DNA from: CAMXAS01 sp964442435
Lineage (GTDB): Bacteria > Bacteroidota > Bacteroidia > Bacteroidales > P3
Assembly: GCA_964442435.1 (NCBI GenBank)
Contig: CAYTZG010000015.1
Location: 1 to 49,026, forward strand
DNA length: 49,026 nucleotides
Direction: 5' to 3'
Below the pieces are notes generated by a model. That model worked only from the letters and a program-made list of their open reading frames with translations. It was not told the origin of the DNA and did no database searches. The position numbers were made by a program, and so were the translations under genes. Below are positions 17,687 to 25,717 of the stretch, piece after piece. Numbering within the stretch: position 1 is the first letter of the stretch; the number at the start of each line of letters is the position of its first letter.

Positions 17687-19414
17687 CTACAACTGGCGGC
17701 GTTTGAAACTGAAATACGACCAAACGTACAGCCCGAGGCAAGGGATAATCGTGCCGGCATACATCAGGGCTTTCAACAAACGCTCGGCGGATTCCCCGCT
17801 CAGGTTAAGGTTATTGAAGAAAGACCATGTGGCCGGCCATATATTGGCAATGTGGAACACCCCTATCGAGAACAGCGTAATCAAGGCGAAATAGGTGGCA
17901 ATCAATTTCAGGAGTTTATGCTGCTTGAAGAAGCAGGTACCCCACAGTACGGAAGACTGCGGGCCGAAGAACATCCCGATGCTGATAACCGTCAATCCGC
18001 CCAGCTTGCTGATACGCATATCGTCAAACAACATATCCAAGCCGCCTCTAAGCACATTGGGGCCAACCAACGAATGGTGGATGAGCAGGCTCATGATGCC
18101 GTCCAGCAGCCCGCACCAAAGCAACAGCACCACGGGCATCACGATAACCGACTGCACCCAAATGGTGCCGAACTTCTCCAAATTGCCGGTGGGGCGCATC
18201 ATGAACGCAAAGCCCTTGACCGGATGATACAAATCGCGGTAGAGCATATAGGGCGTCAGTATCATGAAGATGAAAGCGACGGTCCAAGCCCCGTAAACCG
18301 TATCGTCCGCAAAACCGGCCGACGACATCAGGTACGACACCCAGCGCCACATATACAGCCCGAAGATGACGCCCAACGTAAGGAAATACGTCTTGTATTT
18401 CGTAAAAATTTCGGCGCGCAACGCATACAGGAAGCGTTTGAGCGGCGGAATGCCGGGCGCGGCTTCCCGACCGGCTTGCGGGTTTGTCGGCAGGCCGGCG
18501 GCCTCGGCCACGGCTTCGGCCGTCATGGCAGCCGTCTCCGACATGGCGGTGACCTCCGTCCGGCGCTGGCGCCACGCACTACCCTTGCCGAACGTCTCTT
18601 GGAAATACCCCCGGTTGGCGATGGCGGCGTTGAACAAGGCCTCCAACTGCACCTTGCTGTCGGGCATCTCCTCCGTGCGCGGCGTCACGACATACATACC
18701 GCCCAAGGCCGGCTCGGCATAGAGGCAATTGGCGGGCTTTTCGGCCGCGACGCCGAACCAAAGCCGCTGGCCTATTTCCTCCATGCTGTTGTTGAGCAGC
18801 ACGCGCTGCCGTTCCATAATCACAATGGGGTCGATAAGCTGTTCCAAATCGCGCACTTGGTGCGTCGAAATCACGAAACACTTGTCTTCCGTCGAGGCCG
18901 ATGCAATAAGGCGGCGCAACTGCCCCTTGGACGGGATATCCAATCCGTTGGTGGGTTCATCCATGAGCAAGACCGGCGTGTTGCAAGCCAAGGCGAACGC
19001 CAGCATGGCTTTTTTCTGTTGCCCGAACGAGAGCTTGTGCATGGCGCGGCTGCTGTCCACTTCCAACACCGACACGTAACGCCGCAAATCCGTCTCGCTG
19101 AAATTCGGATACAGACAGGCGTTGAGTTTAACGTAGTTGTCCAACGAAATCTCCTCTACCTGCGGACTGTCCGGCAAGAAATAGACCTGTTGCAGGAAGG
19201 CGGCCTCGCGCCGACGCGGTTCAAAACCCAAGACGCGGATTTGCCCTTCGTTCGGGAAAAGCAGCCCCGCCATCATTTTCAACAACGTGGTCTTGCCCAC
19301 GCCGTTTTCACCCAATAAACCATAGATAGAACCGGGCTTGAGTTGCAGATCCAAATGTTCCAGCACCATGGCGCCCTTGCCATATCTAAAGCTAACACTC
19401 TTAATTTCAATCAT
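17687..19414 (-). CDS. ABC transporter with ATPase and permease in one chain
   Basis: 575 residues. The ATPase domain (1-~225) has Walker A GENGVGKTT (35-43), signature LSFGQQKK (~128), Walker B LLMDEPTNGLD (~150-158) and H-loop STHQ (~184). An Ala/Thr/Pro-rich linker (about 285-330) joins it to a permease-like part with about five or six membrane helices (345-575, for example YFLTLGVIFGLYMW). In related YtrA-regulated systems the two parts are usually separate proteins, so the fusion is unusual. It is the first gene of the operon. The likely role is export or antibiotic/envelope-stress resistance by analogy with YtrA-linked transporters; the substrate is unknown. Confidence 0.85.
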   Translation of the reverse strand: MIEIKSVSFRYGKGAMVLEHLDLQLKPGSIYGLLGENGVGKTTLLKMMAGLLFPNEGQIRVLGFEPRRREAAFLQQVYFLPDSPQVEEISLDNYVKLNACLYPNFSETDLRRYVSVLEVDSSRAMHKLSFGQQKKAMLAFALACNTPVLLMDEPTNGLDIPSKGQLRRLIASASTEDKCFVISTHQVRDLEQLIDPIVIMERQRVLLNNSMEEIGQRLWFGVAAEKPANCLYAEPALGGMYVVTPRTEEMPDSKVQLEALFNAAIANRGYFQETFGKGSAWRQRRTEVTAMSETAAMTAEAVAEAAGLPTNPQAGREAAPGIPPLKRFLYALRAEIFTKYKTYFLTLGVIFGLYMWRWVSYLMSSAGFADDTVYGAWTVAFIFMILTPYMLYRDLYHPVKGFAFMMRPTGNLEKFGTIWVQSVIVMPVVLLLWCGLLDGIMSLLIHHSLVGPNVLRGGLDMLFDDMRISKLGGLTVISIGMFFGPQSSVLWGTCFFKQHKLLKLIATYFALITLFSIGVFHIANIWPATWSFFNNLNLSGESAERLLKALMYAGTIIPCLGLYVWSYFSFKRRQL

Positions 19415-19450
19415 ATCATCAAGATTTTTGAGGTTGTGTTATACTGTATT

Positions 19451-19466
19451 AGTGTCTTAGTACACT
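19451..19466. promoter_or_regulatory. Inverted repeat, likely GntR/YtrA operator
   Basis: AGTGT-N6-ACACT lies immediately downstream of the -7 element of the ABC operon promoter. Position over the transcription start suits repression by the GntR regulator encoded in the same operon. Confidence 0.55.
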
Positions 19467-19467
19467 G

Positions 19468-19499
19468 CAAACATAGCACAATATTTTGAAACCACCAAA
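19468..19499 (-). promoter_or_regulatory. Promoter of ABC-GntR-barrel operon
   Basis: Minus strand TTTG (19499-19496), 20-bp spacer, TATGTTTG (19475-19468); a full match to the Bacteroidota consensus. Confidence 0.75.
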
Positions 19500-19527
19500 T
19501 CCGGAGGGGAAAAAATTTTGTATGGCC

Positions 19528-19535
19528 TATTTTTG
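19528..19535 (+). promoter_or_regulatory. Possible -7 element for the recombinase gene
   Basis: TATTTTTG, 22 bp upstream of the ATG at 19558. There is no clear -33 element. Confidence 0.4.
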
Positions 19536-19557
19536 CGATTCCTAAAAAATACAAACC

Positions 19558-20613
19558 ATGAAACCGATTTTAAACATTATTTGCCATCTGCAAACCGAAC
19601 CGAGGGCCGATTTAAGACAAGCGCCATCATTTATTGCACAAGTTACCATCGCGGACTTGGCATTAAAACCCGCGTTCGATTCAATCTCTTTCTTCAATTT
19701 TACGGAAGAGGCCATTGCTCAACTGCGCACCCTGCACCAATATCGAACCGCCGAAACTTATCAGGCCGCGCTCAACAGTTTCCGGCAGTTCAGGCACGGG
19801 CGAGACCTCAAACCGGACGCCATCGATATGGAACTCGTACAAGCCTATGAGGCATATCTGAAAGCCAAAGGATTGAGTTCAAATACCATTTCTTTTTACA
19901 ACCGTATCCTGCGTGCTATTTACAACCGCGCCGTAGATAAAGGTCTGACCCCACAGCGCCACCCTTTCAAATCCGCCTATACCGGCATCGGCAAGACAGT
20001 CAAGCGGGCTCTGCCCCTCCAAGTCATCCAATGCATCAAGAACCTCAATTTATCCGACCGCCCGCAATTGGAACTGGCAAGGGATTTATTCCTGTTTTCT
20101 TTTTATACAAGGGGTATGGCATTCGTTGACATGGCCTATCTACTGAAACAAAACCTGAAAGACGGCATCCTAACCTACCGCCGTCAAAAAACCGGCCAAC
20201 AGCTATCCATCCGGTGGGAAAGCTGCATGCAGGACATCGTTTCAAAGCACAAGACAACCGGAAAATACCTACTCCCCATCATTGACGCCCCACAACCAGT
20301 CCCTTCAGACAATCCATCCTCCGCGCCTAACGATACCGACGCCTCTAACCGGAATCGATACCTGAACGCGCTATATCGCACCAACCGGCATCTGAAAACC
20401 ATTGCCGGCATGATTGACCTCAAAACCCCTTTGACCATGTATGTCAGCCGCCATTCTTGGGCCAGTATCGCCCACAGCCGTCAGATTCCCCTATCGGTCA
20501 TCAGCGCCGGCCTTGGACACGACTCCGAAACAACGACTAAAATTTATTTGGACGAATTGAATCCGGCCATCATCGATGAAAACAACGCCAAAATCTTAAA
20601 TGATTTGATGTAG
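19558..20613 (+). CDS. Tyrosine recombinase, predicted promoter invertase (Tsr type)
   Basis: 351 residues. N-terminal arm, SAM-like core-binding domain (about 55-140, TYQAALNSFRQF, LSSNTISFYNRILRAIYNRAV), then a catalytic domain with R185 (FYTRGMAFVDM), K211 (YRRQKTGQ), R298 in MYVSRHSWAS (the usual His three residues earlier is Tyr295, common in Bacteroidota recombinases), H321 (LGHDS) and nucleophile Y330 (KIYLDEL). All the catalytic positions I could place are intact apart from that His-to-Tyr change. The gene ends 23 bp before a 15-bp inverted repeat that bounds a promoter-bearing segment, so it most likely inverts that segment, as the Tsr and Mpi recombinases of Bacteroides do. It could alternatively be the integrase of a decayed element. 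An AT-richer accessory region begins downstream. Confidence 0.9.
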   Translation: MKPILNIICHLQTEPRADLRQAPSFIAQVTIADLALKPAFDSISFFNFTEEAIAQLRTLHQYRTAETYQAALNSFRQFRHGRDLKPDAIDMELVQAYEAYLKAKGLSSNTISFYNRILRAIYNRAVDKGLTPQRHPFKSAYTGIGKTVKRALPLQVIQCIKNLNLSDRPQLELARDLFLFSFYTRGMAFVDMAYLLKQNLKDGILTYRRQKTGQQLSIRWESCMQDIVSKHKTTGKYLLPIIDAPQPVPSDNPSSAPNDTDASNRNRYLNALYRTNRHLKTIAGMIDLKTPLTMYVSRHSWASIAHSRQIPLSVISAGLGHDSETTTKIYLDELNPAIIDENNAKILNDLM

Positions 20614-20636
20614 AAAAAAACGACAGCGAATAACTA

Positions 20637-20651
20637 TCTCTTATGAAGAGA
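20637..20651 (+). repeat. Left inverted repeat of the switch
   Basis: TCTCTTATGAAGAGA. It is itself an imperfect palindrome (6-bp arms around ATG), as expected for a recombinase core site. Exact reverse complement of 20825-20839. Confidence 0.9.
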
Positions 20652-20654
20652 TTG

Positions 20655-20686
20655 CAAAGATAAATGCTTTTTTAAAGTTATGCAAG
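20655..20686 (-). promoter_or_regulatory. Promoter inside the invertible segment, OFF orientation
   Basis: Minus strand CTTG (20686-20683), 20-bp spacer, TATCTTTG (20662-20655). It now drives transcription leftward through the repeat into the 3' end of the recombinase gene. Confidence 0.75.
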
Positions 20687-20824
20687 CAACTCAGTCTCGT
20701 CAACATACGGCAGTTACCATTGAATCTGATAAACCGAGCGATTTCCCTTCCAGCCTCTTCCTTATCCTATCGTTCCCCCGGTTTTAGGCTATTATAGTGT
20801 AGGCTACCGATAGACAAGAGCCCG

Positions 20825-20839
20825 TCTCTTCATAAGAGA
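20825..20839 (-). repeat. Right inverted repeat of the switch
   Basis: TCTCTTCATAAGAGA, exact reverse complement of the left copy; it ends 42 bp before the next gene. Confidence 0.9.
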
Positions 20840-20881
20840 CATATGCAATACATAGGATAATCCCGATAGCCTTTTAAGTGG

Positions 20882-21187
20882 ATGGTAATTAATGCTTTTA
20901 AAGTTCATAACTATATGGTATCATTTGAAAAAAAACTTGATGCGGAGTTAAGTAAAATCAGGAAATCTCTTCCCAAAAACTTCACTTCATCCAACTTCAT
21001 TAAGGTTATCAAAGACTATTGCCCGAACGAATATGCGGCGGCCCTCCATAATTCAGGTTCTCATCGCACACTGCATAGTTGGATAGCCCGTTGGTATCTT
21101 AGCCGCAGGTTTGACCCGATAAAAGATGTGGCCATTGAAACCTCAAATGGTAACAAAGGACACAATAAGTTATGGGATAATAAATAA
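20882..21187 (+). CDS. Small basic protein of unknown function behind the invertible promoter
   Basis: 101 residues, or 90 if started at the ATG at 20915 (MVSFEKKLDAEL). Lys-rich and probably helical; the segment SHRTLHSWIARWYLSRR could be a DNA- or protein-binding helix, but I do not recognise the family. No signal peptide. It is the first gene downstream of the switch and is followed after 13 bp by the secreted MORN-like protein gene, so both would be expressed when the segment inverts. AT-rich. A regulator or an accessory factor for the next gene are possible roles, unproven. Confidence 0.65.
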   Translation: MVINAFKVHNYMVSFEKKLDAELSKIRKSLPKNFTSSNFIKVIKDYCPNEYAAALHNSGSHRTLHSWIARWYLSRRFDPIKDVAIETSNGNKGHNKLWDNK

Positions 21188-21200
21188 AAAGACTATCGAG

Positions 21201-23057
21201 ATGAAAAAACTGCTTTCCTCCATGATGATATTGTTTTCTATATCCTCTTTTGCCCAAAATATTTTCAACTACGATAAAAACGAAGCCAATCTGTGGTACA
21301 GGAACAAGATTTCTTCAGCGGCTGAAATTAGAAGTAAGACAAAGGAGATTGATTTTTTGTCACACCATTACGCTGTCAAAGGAATCGTATCAAAAAATAT
21401 GCTTGTTTCGCAGCAGATTGTCCACATATACGACTATGACTCTGATAAAAATCAGCGAATCATTCTGCAAGGCAAGGTCTCTTACGATAAAAACAAGTTC
21501 GTAGTTGAAGGAATAAGACATAACTATACGGATTCCGGCATAGCAAGAACATATGGTAGCTTCTATGTTTCAAACACTGACAACGGAGCAATGACCTTAA
21601 AAGTTAAAGAGGCTAAAAATCTCACTATTACCGACAAAGAAATCAGGTATTATATGGGCTACTATCGTTCAACTCCTATAATATACCGCTTGGGACACGA
21701 CCCCCATATCTATATCTATAGTGATAAAGATGGTGAGGAAGGTGATGCCTGGTTTTCCGCCCCGGTTCCCTCGTCTGTAGTTAAAACTATTCGATATAAT
21801 GACCTGTCAAAAATACTCCTTGGCGTAAAGTCGGCGTTTATGCGTTATGGTAATGGGTCACACTTCGATGGGAACGTTCGCCCCATAATGAAAGAAGACA
21901 AATCGATCGATTTCATACGGTTGGAAGGGACATTGAACACTTTTTCCGCCTACAATCGATACAGACATATATCCATGGCGAAAAAAGATGGCTATTTGCA
22001 ATTGACATTGGATTCCCCCCTGGACTATGACTCACCTCTATTAGGGGAAACCTACTTTATTCCCGATGATGGAACTATCCGTGAAGAAGAGTATTGGGAC
22101 ACCTACAAATATTTTAAAAACTTTGAAATGATGAAATTGACCTACCGAAATGGAAATTCATTCTATGGGAAGGGTATATTCATCGAAGGGCAGGACATGT
22201 TCGAAGTTCCGGTTAAGGCAACGCAAGGAACTTTTGAATATGCAAACGGAGATAAATTTATCGGAAATGTGAACGGAAACACAAGTGGGCCATTTTTCAT
22301 AGATGGCGTCACCATATTTAAAGATGGATCTGAATACAAAGGCGATTGGTTGGAAAATATTAGATTGACCCAAGAACTTTGGGAAAAAGTTCTAGAAAAT
22401 CAATATCCATCTGATGCTCTCGTCACAGCCATAAAACTACAACAAAAGTTTCAATATAAGTTACAATATAAAGATTACTATATGAAAAAAAGCTACAATC
22501 GAGAACAAGGCTACTATCATCACTTTTATTATTTCAAGCCTACAGATGTGTGTTGGGGGTCTCCAAGCATTCGGGCTAAGCATATAAGGCTTAACAAAAA
22601 AAACGGCAGATATGAGTTTTTGGATCCTGAAAACGATGATGCAATCATACTTGAGGTACTTGTAGATGAATCCGGTAAACATATTGAAGAAATCGTTTAT
22701 GATAAAAATCAAAAAACCGGAGAATATGAGCCGACCTACATCAATCAGTTCGGTTATTATACAAATGGTGTATGTAAAACCATCAAATCCTATTCGTACA
22801 CCTCAAAAAAAGCAATCTTTTTGTGTAGTTTTTTCTCTAATGGCGAATTAGAAAACGCTTATCAATATGCGCTTGGAAATAATGACAGGTGGATTTTGAG
22901 ACGGTACAAGGAGTATGATAAATCTTGGGATACTCATCATTCTTATTTATATGACTTGGATGGGAATTTCGAAAAAACAATCAACTGGTGTGTCGGGATT
23001 GATATTCCTCGCAAGTTGGATCTAAATGATTTTGATTTGATTGACCCTTTGCAATAA
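21201..23057 (+). CDS. Secreted MORN-repeat-like protein under the invertible promoter
   Basis: 618 residues from the ATG at 21201; the frame is open further upstream but there overlaps the previous gene. The signal peptide is clear (MKKLLSSMMILFSISSFAQ, cleavage after residue ~19). The middle (about 310-400) has MORN-like units: FEYANGDKFIGNVNG and TIFKDGSEYKGDWLEN, with earlier weaker units such as LTYRNGNSFYGKG. The rest is rich in Tyr, Asp and Lys and unrecognised (for example YDYDSDKNQRIILQGKV). There is no lipobox and no T9SS tail, so the destination is periplasm, outer membrane or secretion by another route. It is strongly AT-rich compared with core genes. Phase-variable control would suit a surface or host-facing protein. 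Confidence 0.8.
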   Translation: MKKLLSSMMILFSISSFAQNIFNYDKNEANLWYRNKISSAAEIRSKTKEIDFLSHHYAVKGIVSKNMLVSQQIVHIYDYDSDKNQRIILQGKVSYDKNKFVVEGIRHNYTDSGIARTYGSFYVSNTDNGAMTLKVKEAKNLTITDKEIRYYMGYYRSTPIIYRLGHDPHIYIYSDKDGEEGDAWFSAPVPSSVVKTIRYNDLSKILLGVKSAFMRYGNGSHFDGNVRPIMKEDKSIDFIRLEGTLNTFSAYNRYRHISMAKKDGYLQLTLDSPLDYDSPLLGETYFIPDDGTIREEEYWDTYKYFKNFEMMKLTYRNGNSFYGKGIFIEGQDMFEVPVKATQGTFEYANGDKFIGNVNGNTSGPFFIDGVTIFKDGSEYKGDWLENIRLTQELWEKVLENQYPSDALVTAIKLQQKFQYKLQYKDYYMKKSYNREQGYYHHFYYFKPTDVCWGSPSIRAKHIRLNKKNGRYEFLDPENDDAIILEVLVDESGKHIEEIVYDKNQKTGEYEPTYINQFGYYTNGVCKTIKSYSYTSKKAIFLCSFFSNGELENAYQYALGNNDRWILRRYKEYDKSWDTHHSYLYDLDGNFEKTINWCVGIDIPRKLDLNDFDLIDPLQ

Positions 23058-23176
23058 CCTCACACCGGATGCCTTTATCAGTATTTGTTGTTATACACAC
23101 CATAACGCACACGTTCCGCCATATGTTTGAACTATATCTAAAAAGTAGACATAAACTTGTAGGGGCAATTCAAACA

Positions 23177-23191
23177 TCCCTCATTGAGGGA
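23177..23191. repeat. Palindrome TCCCTCA-T-TGAGGGA
   Basis: Perfect 7-bp arms around one base. It may be a terminator stem for the secreted-protein gene or an operator; there is no T-run directly after it. Confidence 0.45.
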
Positions 23192-23245
23192 GAATTTTGC
23201 ATGATTTCGTCACTTATTGAGGGATTACTAAAAAAATAACAACCT

Positions 23246-23322
23246 AATAGTGCAGTTTGGAATGCGAAAAATTGGAAAATAGTGCAGTTTGATATCTTGA
23301 AAAACTGAAAATAGTGCAGTTT
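23246..23322 (+). repeat. Three direct repeats at exact 32-bp spacing upstream of an ATPase gene
   Basis: AATAGTGCAGTTT occurs at 23246, 23278 and 23310. The rest of the first two 32-bp units is partly similar (both have a GAAAAA-like run). The last copy ends 17 bp before the -7 element, so these look like repressor or activator binding sites. Confidence 0.85.
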
Positions 23323-23338
23323 ATTTCATCCTTTTTTG

Positions 23339-23346
23339 TATCTTTG
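23339..23346 (+). promoter_or_regulatory. -7 element of the DUF4143 ATPase gene
   Basis: TATCTTTG, 11 bp upstream of the ATG at 23358. The -33 region coincides with the third direct repeat and is not canonical. Confidence 0.6.
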
Positions 23347-23357
23347 CGACATAGTAA

Positions 23358-24644
23358 ATGTTGGATATGAAAGATTTGAGGATTATAGAGGAGGTGCTAA
23401 GCGACCATAAGAGCGAACTGCAACGGAAAATCAAGAAAAACTGGTGCCCTCGCAGGGAAGAATCGCTTGTGGATATAGAAAGTCCCCTTGCGCAAGTGGT
23501 GATAGGGGTAAGGCGGAGCGGAAAGAGCACCATGTGTTATAATGTGATTCGGCAATCCGGAAAAGAATTCGCCTATGTCAATTTTGACGATGACCGGATG
23601 ATGGATTGCGTGACGGACGATCTCAACAACATTTACAAGGTTTTACTCAAACTTTATGGAAAGGTCGAATACTTGTTTTTGGACGAGATTCAGAATGTGG
23701 AAGGTTGGCACCTTTTCGTAAACCGTCTTCTGCGGGAAGAGGTTCACATATTGCTTACGGGCAGCAACGCCCGTTTGTTGAGCGGGGAGTTGGCCACTCA
23801 TCTTACTGGCCGGCACACCACCATCGAATTGTATCCCTTTTCCTTTTCGGCTTTTTGCCATTGGAAAGAGATAGATACGAAATCGAAGACCACGATGGCG
23901 GAAGCAGTTATCCGCAGGGCTTTTGACGAATATTTGGCACAAGGCGGTTTTCCGGAACTCCTTCACTTGAAGAATACCCGCACCTACATTGATGAATTAG
24001 TCAAGAATATCCTGATGCGCGATATAGAGCAACGCTATAAGATACGATATGCCGCAACCTTTGAACGATTGGCGCATCATCTTCTCAATATGTCACCGGC
24101 TAAGGTAATTCGGAAAGAACTGCAGGACATTTTTAAATTTCGTTCTGCACATACCATCGAAAACTATGTAGCCTATCTCAGCAATGCGTATGTAATACGT
24201 CTATTGCCTAAATACACCTCCAAGAGCCGGCTTAGGCAAAGAGACGAAAAGGCTTACGCCATAGATGTGGCCTTTATGAACCGTAGGGAGAATGCGTTTA
24301 GCGGCGAGAATTTGGGATGGCGGCTGGAAACAATTGTATATATTGAACTTTCGCGTCGCTATCGTCCTCAAGGATGTGACCTTTATTATTATAGCGACAA
24401 AACTTCCGAAGTCGATTTTGTTGTCTGCAAGGGGAACCAAGTACAACTTTTGGTGCAAGTTAGCTATGATATCAGCGCGCCTAAAACGCGCAAACGGGAA
24501 TTATCGGGTTTTGTTAACGGGGTAAAACGGACGGGATGTCGAAACTGCCTACTGATAACCGACCACGAATACGGCACGGAAACCCTGCCCGACGGCACCC
24601 AGGTAAACATCATCCCGGCTTATGATTATTTCTTGGGAAGGTGA
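23358..24644 (+). CDS. AAA_14/DUF4143 ATPase
   Basis: 428 residues. Walker A VIGVRRSGKST (about 52-62), Walker B YLFLDEIQNVEGW, sensor LLTGSNARLL, then the winged-helix and DUF4143 part (NYVAYLSNAYVIRLL, AYAIDVAFMNRR, LETIVYIELSRR, SEVDFVV). The DUF4143 end resembles a PD-(D/E)XK fold, but the usual E-x-K strand reads LVQVSYD, so nuclease activity is doubtful. The family is very common and multicopy in Bacteroidota; its function is unknown, with mobile-element, stress or surveillance roles suggested. It converges with the ancestral recX end. A second member lies at 35323-36468. Both are preceded by tandem repeats. Confidence 0.88.
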   Translation: MLDMKDLRIIEEVLSDHKSELQRKIKKNWCPRREESLVDIESPLAQVVIGVRRSGKSTMCYNVIRQSGKEFAYVNFDDDRMMDCVTDDLNNIYKVLLKLYGKVEYLFLDEIQNVEGWHLFVNRLLREEVHILLTGSNARLLSGELATHLTGRHTTIELYPFSFSAFCHWKEIDTKSKTTMAEAVIRRAFDEYLAQGGFPELLHLKNTRTYIDELVKNILMRDIEQRYKIRYAATFERLAHHLLNMSPAKVIRKELQDIFKFRSAHTIENYVAYLSNAYVIRLLPKYTSKSRLRQRDEKAYAIDVAFMNRRENAFSGENLGWRLETIVYIELSRRYRPQGCDLYYYSDKTSEVDFVVCKGNQVQLLVQVSYDISAPKTRKRELSGFVNGVKRTGCRNCLLITDHEYGTETLPDGTQVNIIPAYDYFLGR

Positions 24645-24671
24645 AGAGCCTATAATGAATCTGCGGAGGAA

Positions 24672-24747
24672 TCAACCTTCGATTTCCGCGTCGTCCTCGT
24701 CCCCCACTTCCACGTTCAGGTCTTTGGCCCATTCGCGGAGCAGGGCG
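24672..24747 (-). pseudogene. recX: Detached 3' fragment of recX
   Basis: In the recX frame this fragment reads LLREWAKDLNVEVGDEDDAE-IEG-stop. The intact recX at 27550 ends instead in DEDGAEP-stop. The fragment has no start and sits 27 bp beyond the stop of the convergent ATPase gene. It is best explained as the original recX tail, cut off from the gene body by insertion of the ars cassette. Confidence 0.8.
24684..24747 (-). repeat. Left 64-bp direct repeat flanking the ars cassette
   Basis: Matches 27556-27619 at 63 of 64 positions (T at 24691 versus C at 27563). It ends 1 bp before the permease stop codon. Confidence 0.95.
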
Positions 24748-24748
24748 T

Positions 24749-25717
24749 TTATATCAACCAATTGAACAAATAGCCCGAAAGGATGATAATGGCTGCGACG
24801 ACACCAAAGAAGATACCTATCAGTTTCCATGTCATCACTTTCTTCAACAACGTGGCTTCAGGCAACGAAAGCCCCACCACCGCCATCATGAACGACAAAG
24901 CGGTGCCGATGGAAATTCCCTTGGTCACGAACACCTGAACAATCGGCACAATACCGGCGGCATTGGCATACATCGGTACGGCCAGCAACACTGAAAGCGG
25001 CACGGCATACCAGTTGTCGCGCCCCATCCATTGGGCAAAAAATTCATCCGGAACAAAGCCATGTATGCCCGCCCCTATGCCGATGCCGATAATGATATAT
25101 ACGAAAACACCCCGAACAATGCCCCAAGCATCGCGGACTATCGTGGGCAACCGTTTCAGGAACGGCACATTTTCCGATGCCCATTGCGTTGTTTCCGCTT
25201 CCGATTGCGCTTGTATCTGACGGACCCACGGTGTGAGCAACCGGTCTAGTTTCATCCGTCCCAACACCCATCCGCCAAGCATTCCCATGATAATGCCGTC
25301 GGCAATGTATATACCCGTTATTTTCCACCCGAACGTGCCCGCAAACATAGCCACCGCCACTTCGTTGACAAGGGGGGACGTTATCAGAAAGGAAAACGTG
25401 ACGCCCAACGGGATGCCGCCCTTGACAAAACCGATGAACAACGGGATAGACGAGCAGGAACAGAACGGGGTTATGGCCCCGAACAGCGCGGCCAAAAGGT
25501 ATTCCAAACCATAGAGTTTACGGCTCGTGAGATAATTGCGCAGGCGATCAATCGGGAAATAGGCGTTGATGATACCCATTACCCCCGATATCAGAAACAG
25601 CAGAATCGTGATTTTGATGGTGTCGTAAAAAAAGAAATTGACGGCACTCCCCCAATGGGATTCCGGCGACAGACCGAAAAGACCGTAAACAAGCCAATCT
25701 GCAAACATCTGTATCAT
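24749..25717 (-). CDS. ArsP-like permease (PF03773 type)
   Basis: 322 residues with about eight to ten membrane helices. The signature of this permease family is present: GAITPFCSCSSIPLFIGFVKGGIPLGVTF with paired Cys, SPLVNEVAVAMF, and PMYANAAGIVPIVQVFVTKG in the second half. ArsP members export trivalent organoarsenicals; related members move other metals. The start overlaps the stop of the small thioredoxin gene by ATGA. It is the last gene of the ars operon, which supports an arsenical substrate. Confidence 0.85.
   Translation of the reverse strand: MIQMFADWLVYGLFGLSPESHWGSAVNFFFYDTIKITILLFLISGVMGIINAYFPIDRLRNYLTSRKLYGLEYLLAALFGAITPFCSCSSIPLFIGFVKGGIPLGVTFSFLITSPLVNEVAVAMFAGTFGWKITGIYIADGIIMGMLGGWVLGRMKLDRLLTPWVRQIQAQSEAETTQWASENVPFLKRLPTIVRDAWGIVRGVFVYIIIGIGIGAGIHGFVPDEFFAQWMGRDNWYAVPLSVLLAVPMYANAAGIVPIVQVFVTKGISIGTALSFMMAVVGLSLPEATLLKKVMTWKLIGIFFGVVAAIIILSGYLFNWLI

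Larger units (their letters stand above)
20637..20839. other. Predicted invertible promoter segment (phase-variation switch)
   Basis: A 173-bp sequence is bounded by the 15-bp inverted repeats TCTCTTATGAAGAGA and TCTCTTCATAAGAGA. It contains one strong Bacteroidota promoter, pointing left in this orientation. The plan (adjacent tyrosine recombinase, short inverted repeats, about 200 bp in total, promoter inside) matches known invertible promoters of Bacteroides. In the other orientation the -7 element would fall at about 20814-20821, roughly 60 bp ahead of the ATG at 20882. No coding region is seen inside. Confidence 0.8.
23058..23357. other. Intergenic region with palindrome and promoter-proximal repeats
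   Basis: No coding signal. The first ~115 bp show nothing I can name. Then come a 15-bp palindrome (23177-23191), a second ATTGAGGGA copy near 23215, three 32-bp-spaced repeats (23246-23322) and a -7 element (23339-23346) for the ATPase gene. Confidence 0.7.

Noticed and set aside
23246..23322. CRISPR-like array
   Set aside because: Only three 13-bp repeats with partly similar intervals, next to a promoter and without cas genes; regulatory sites fit better.
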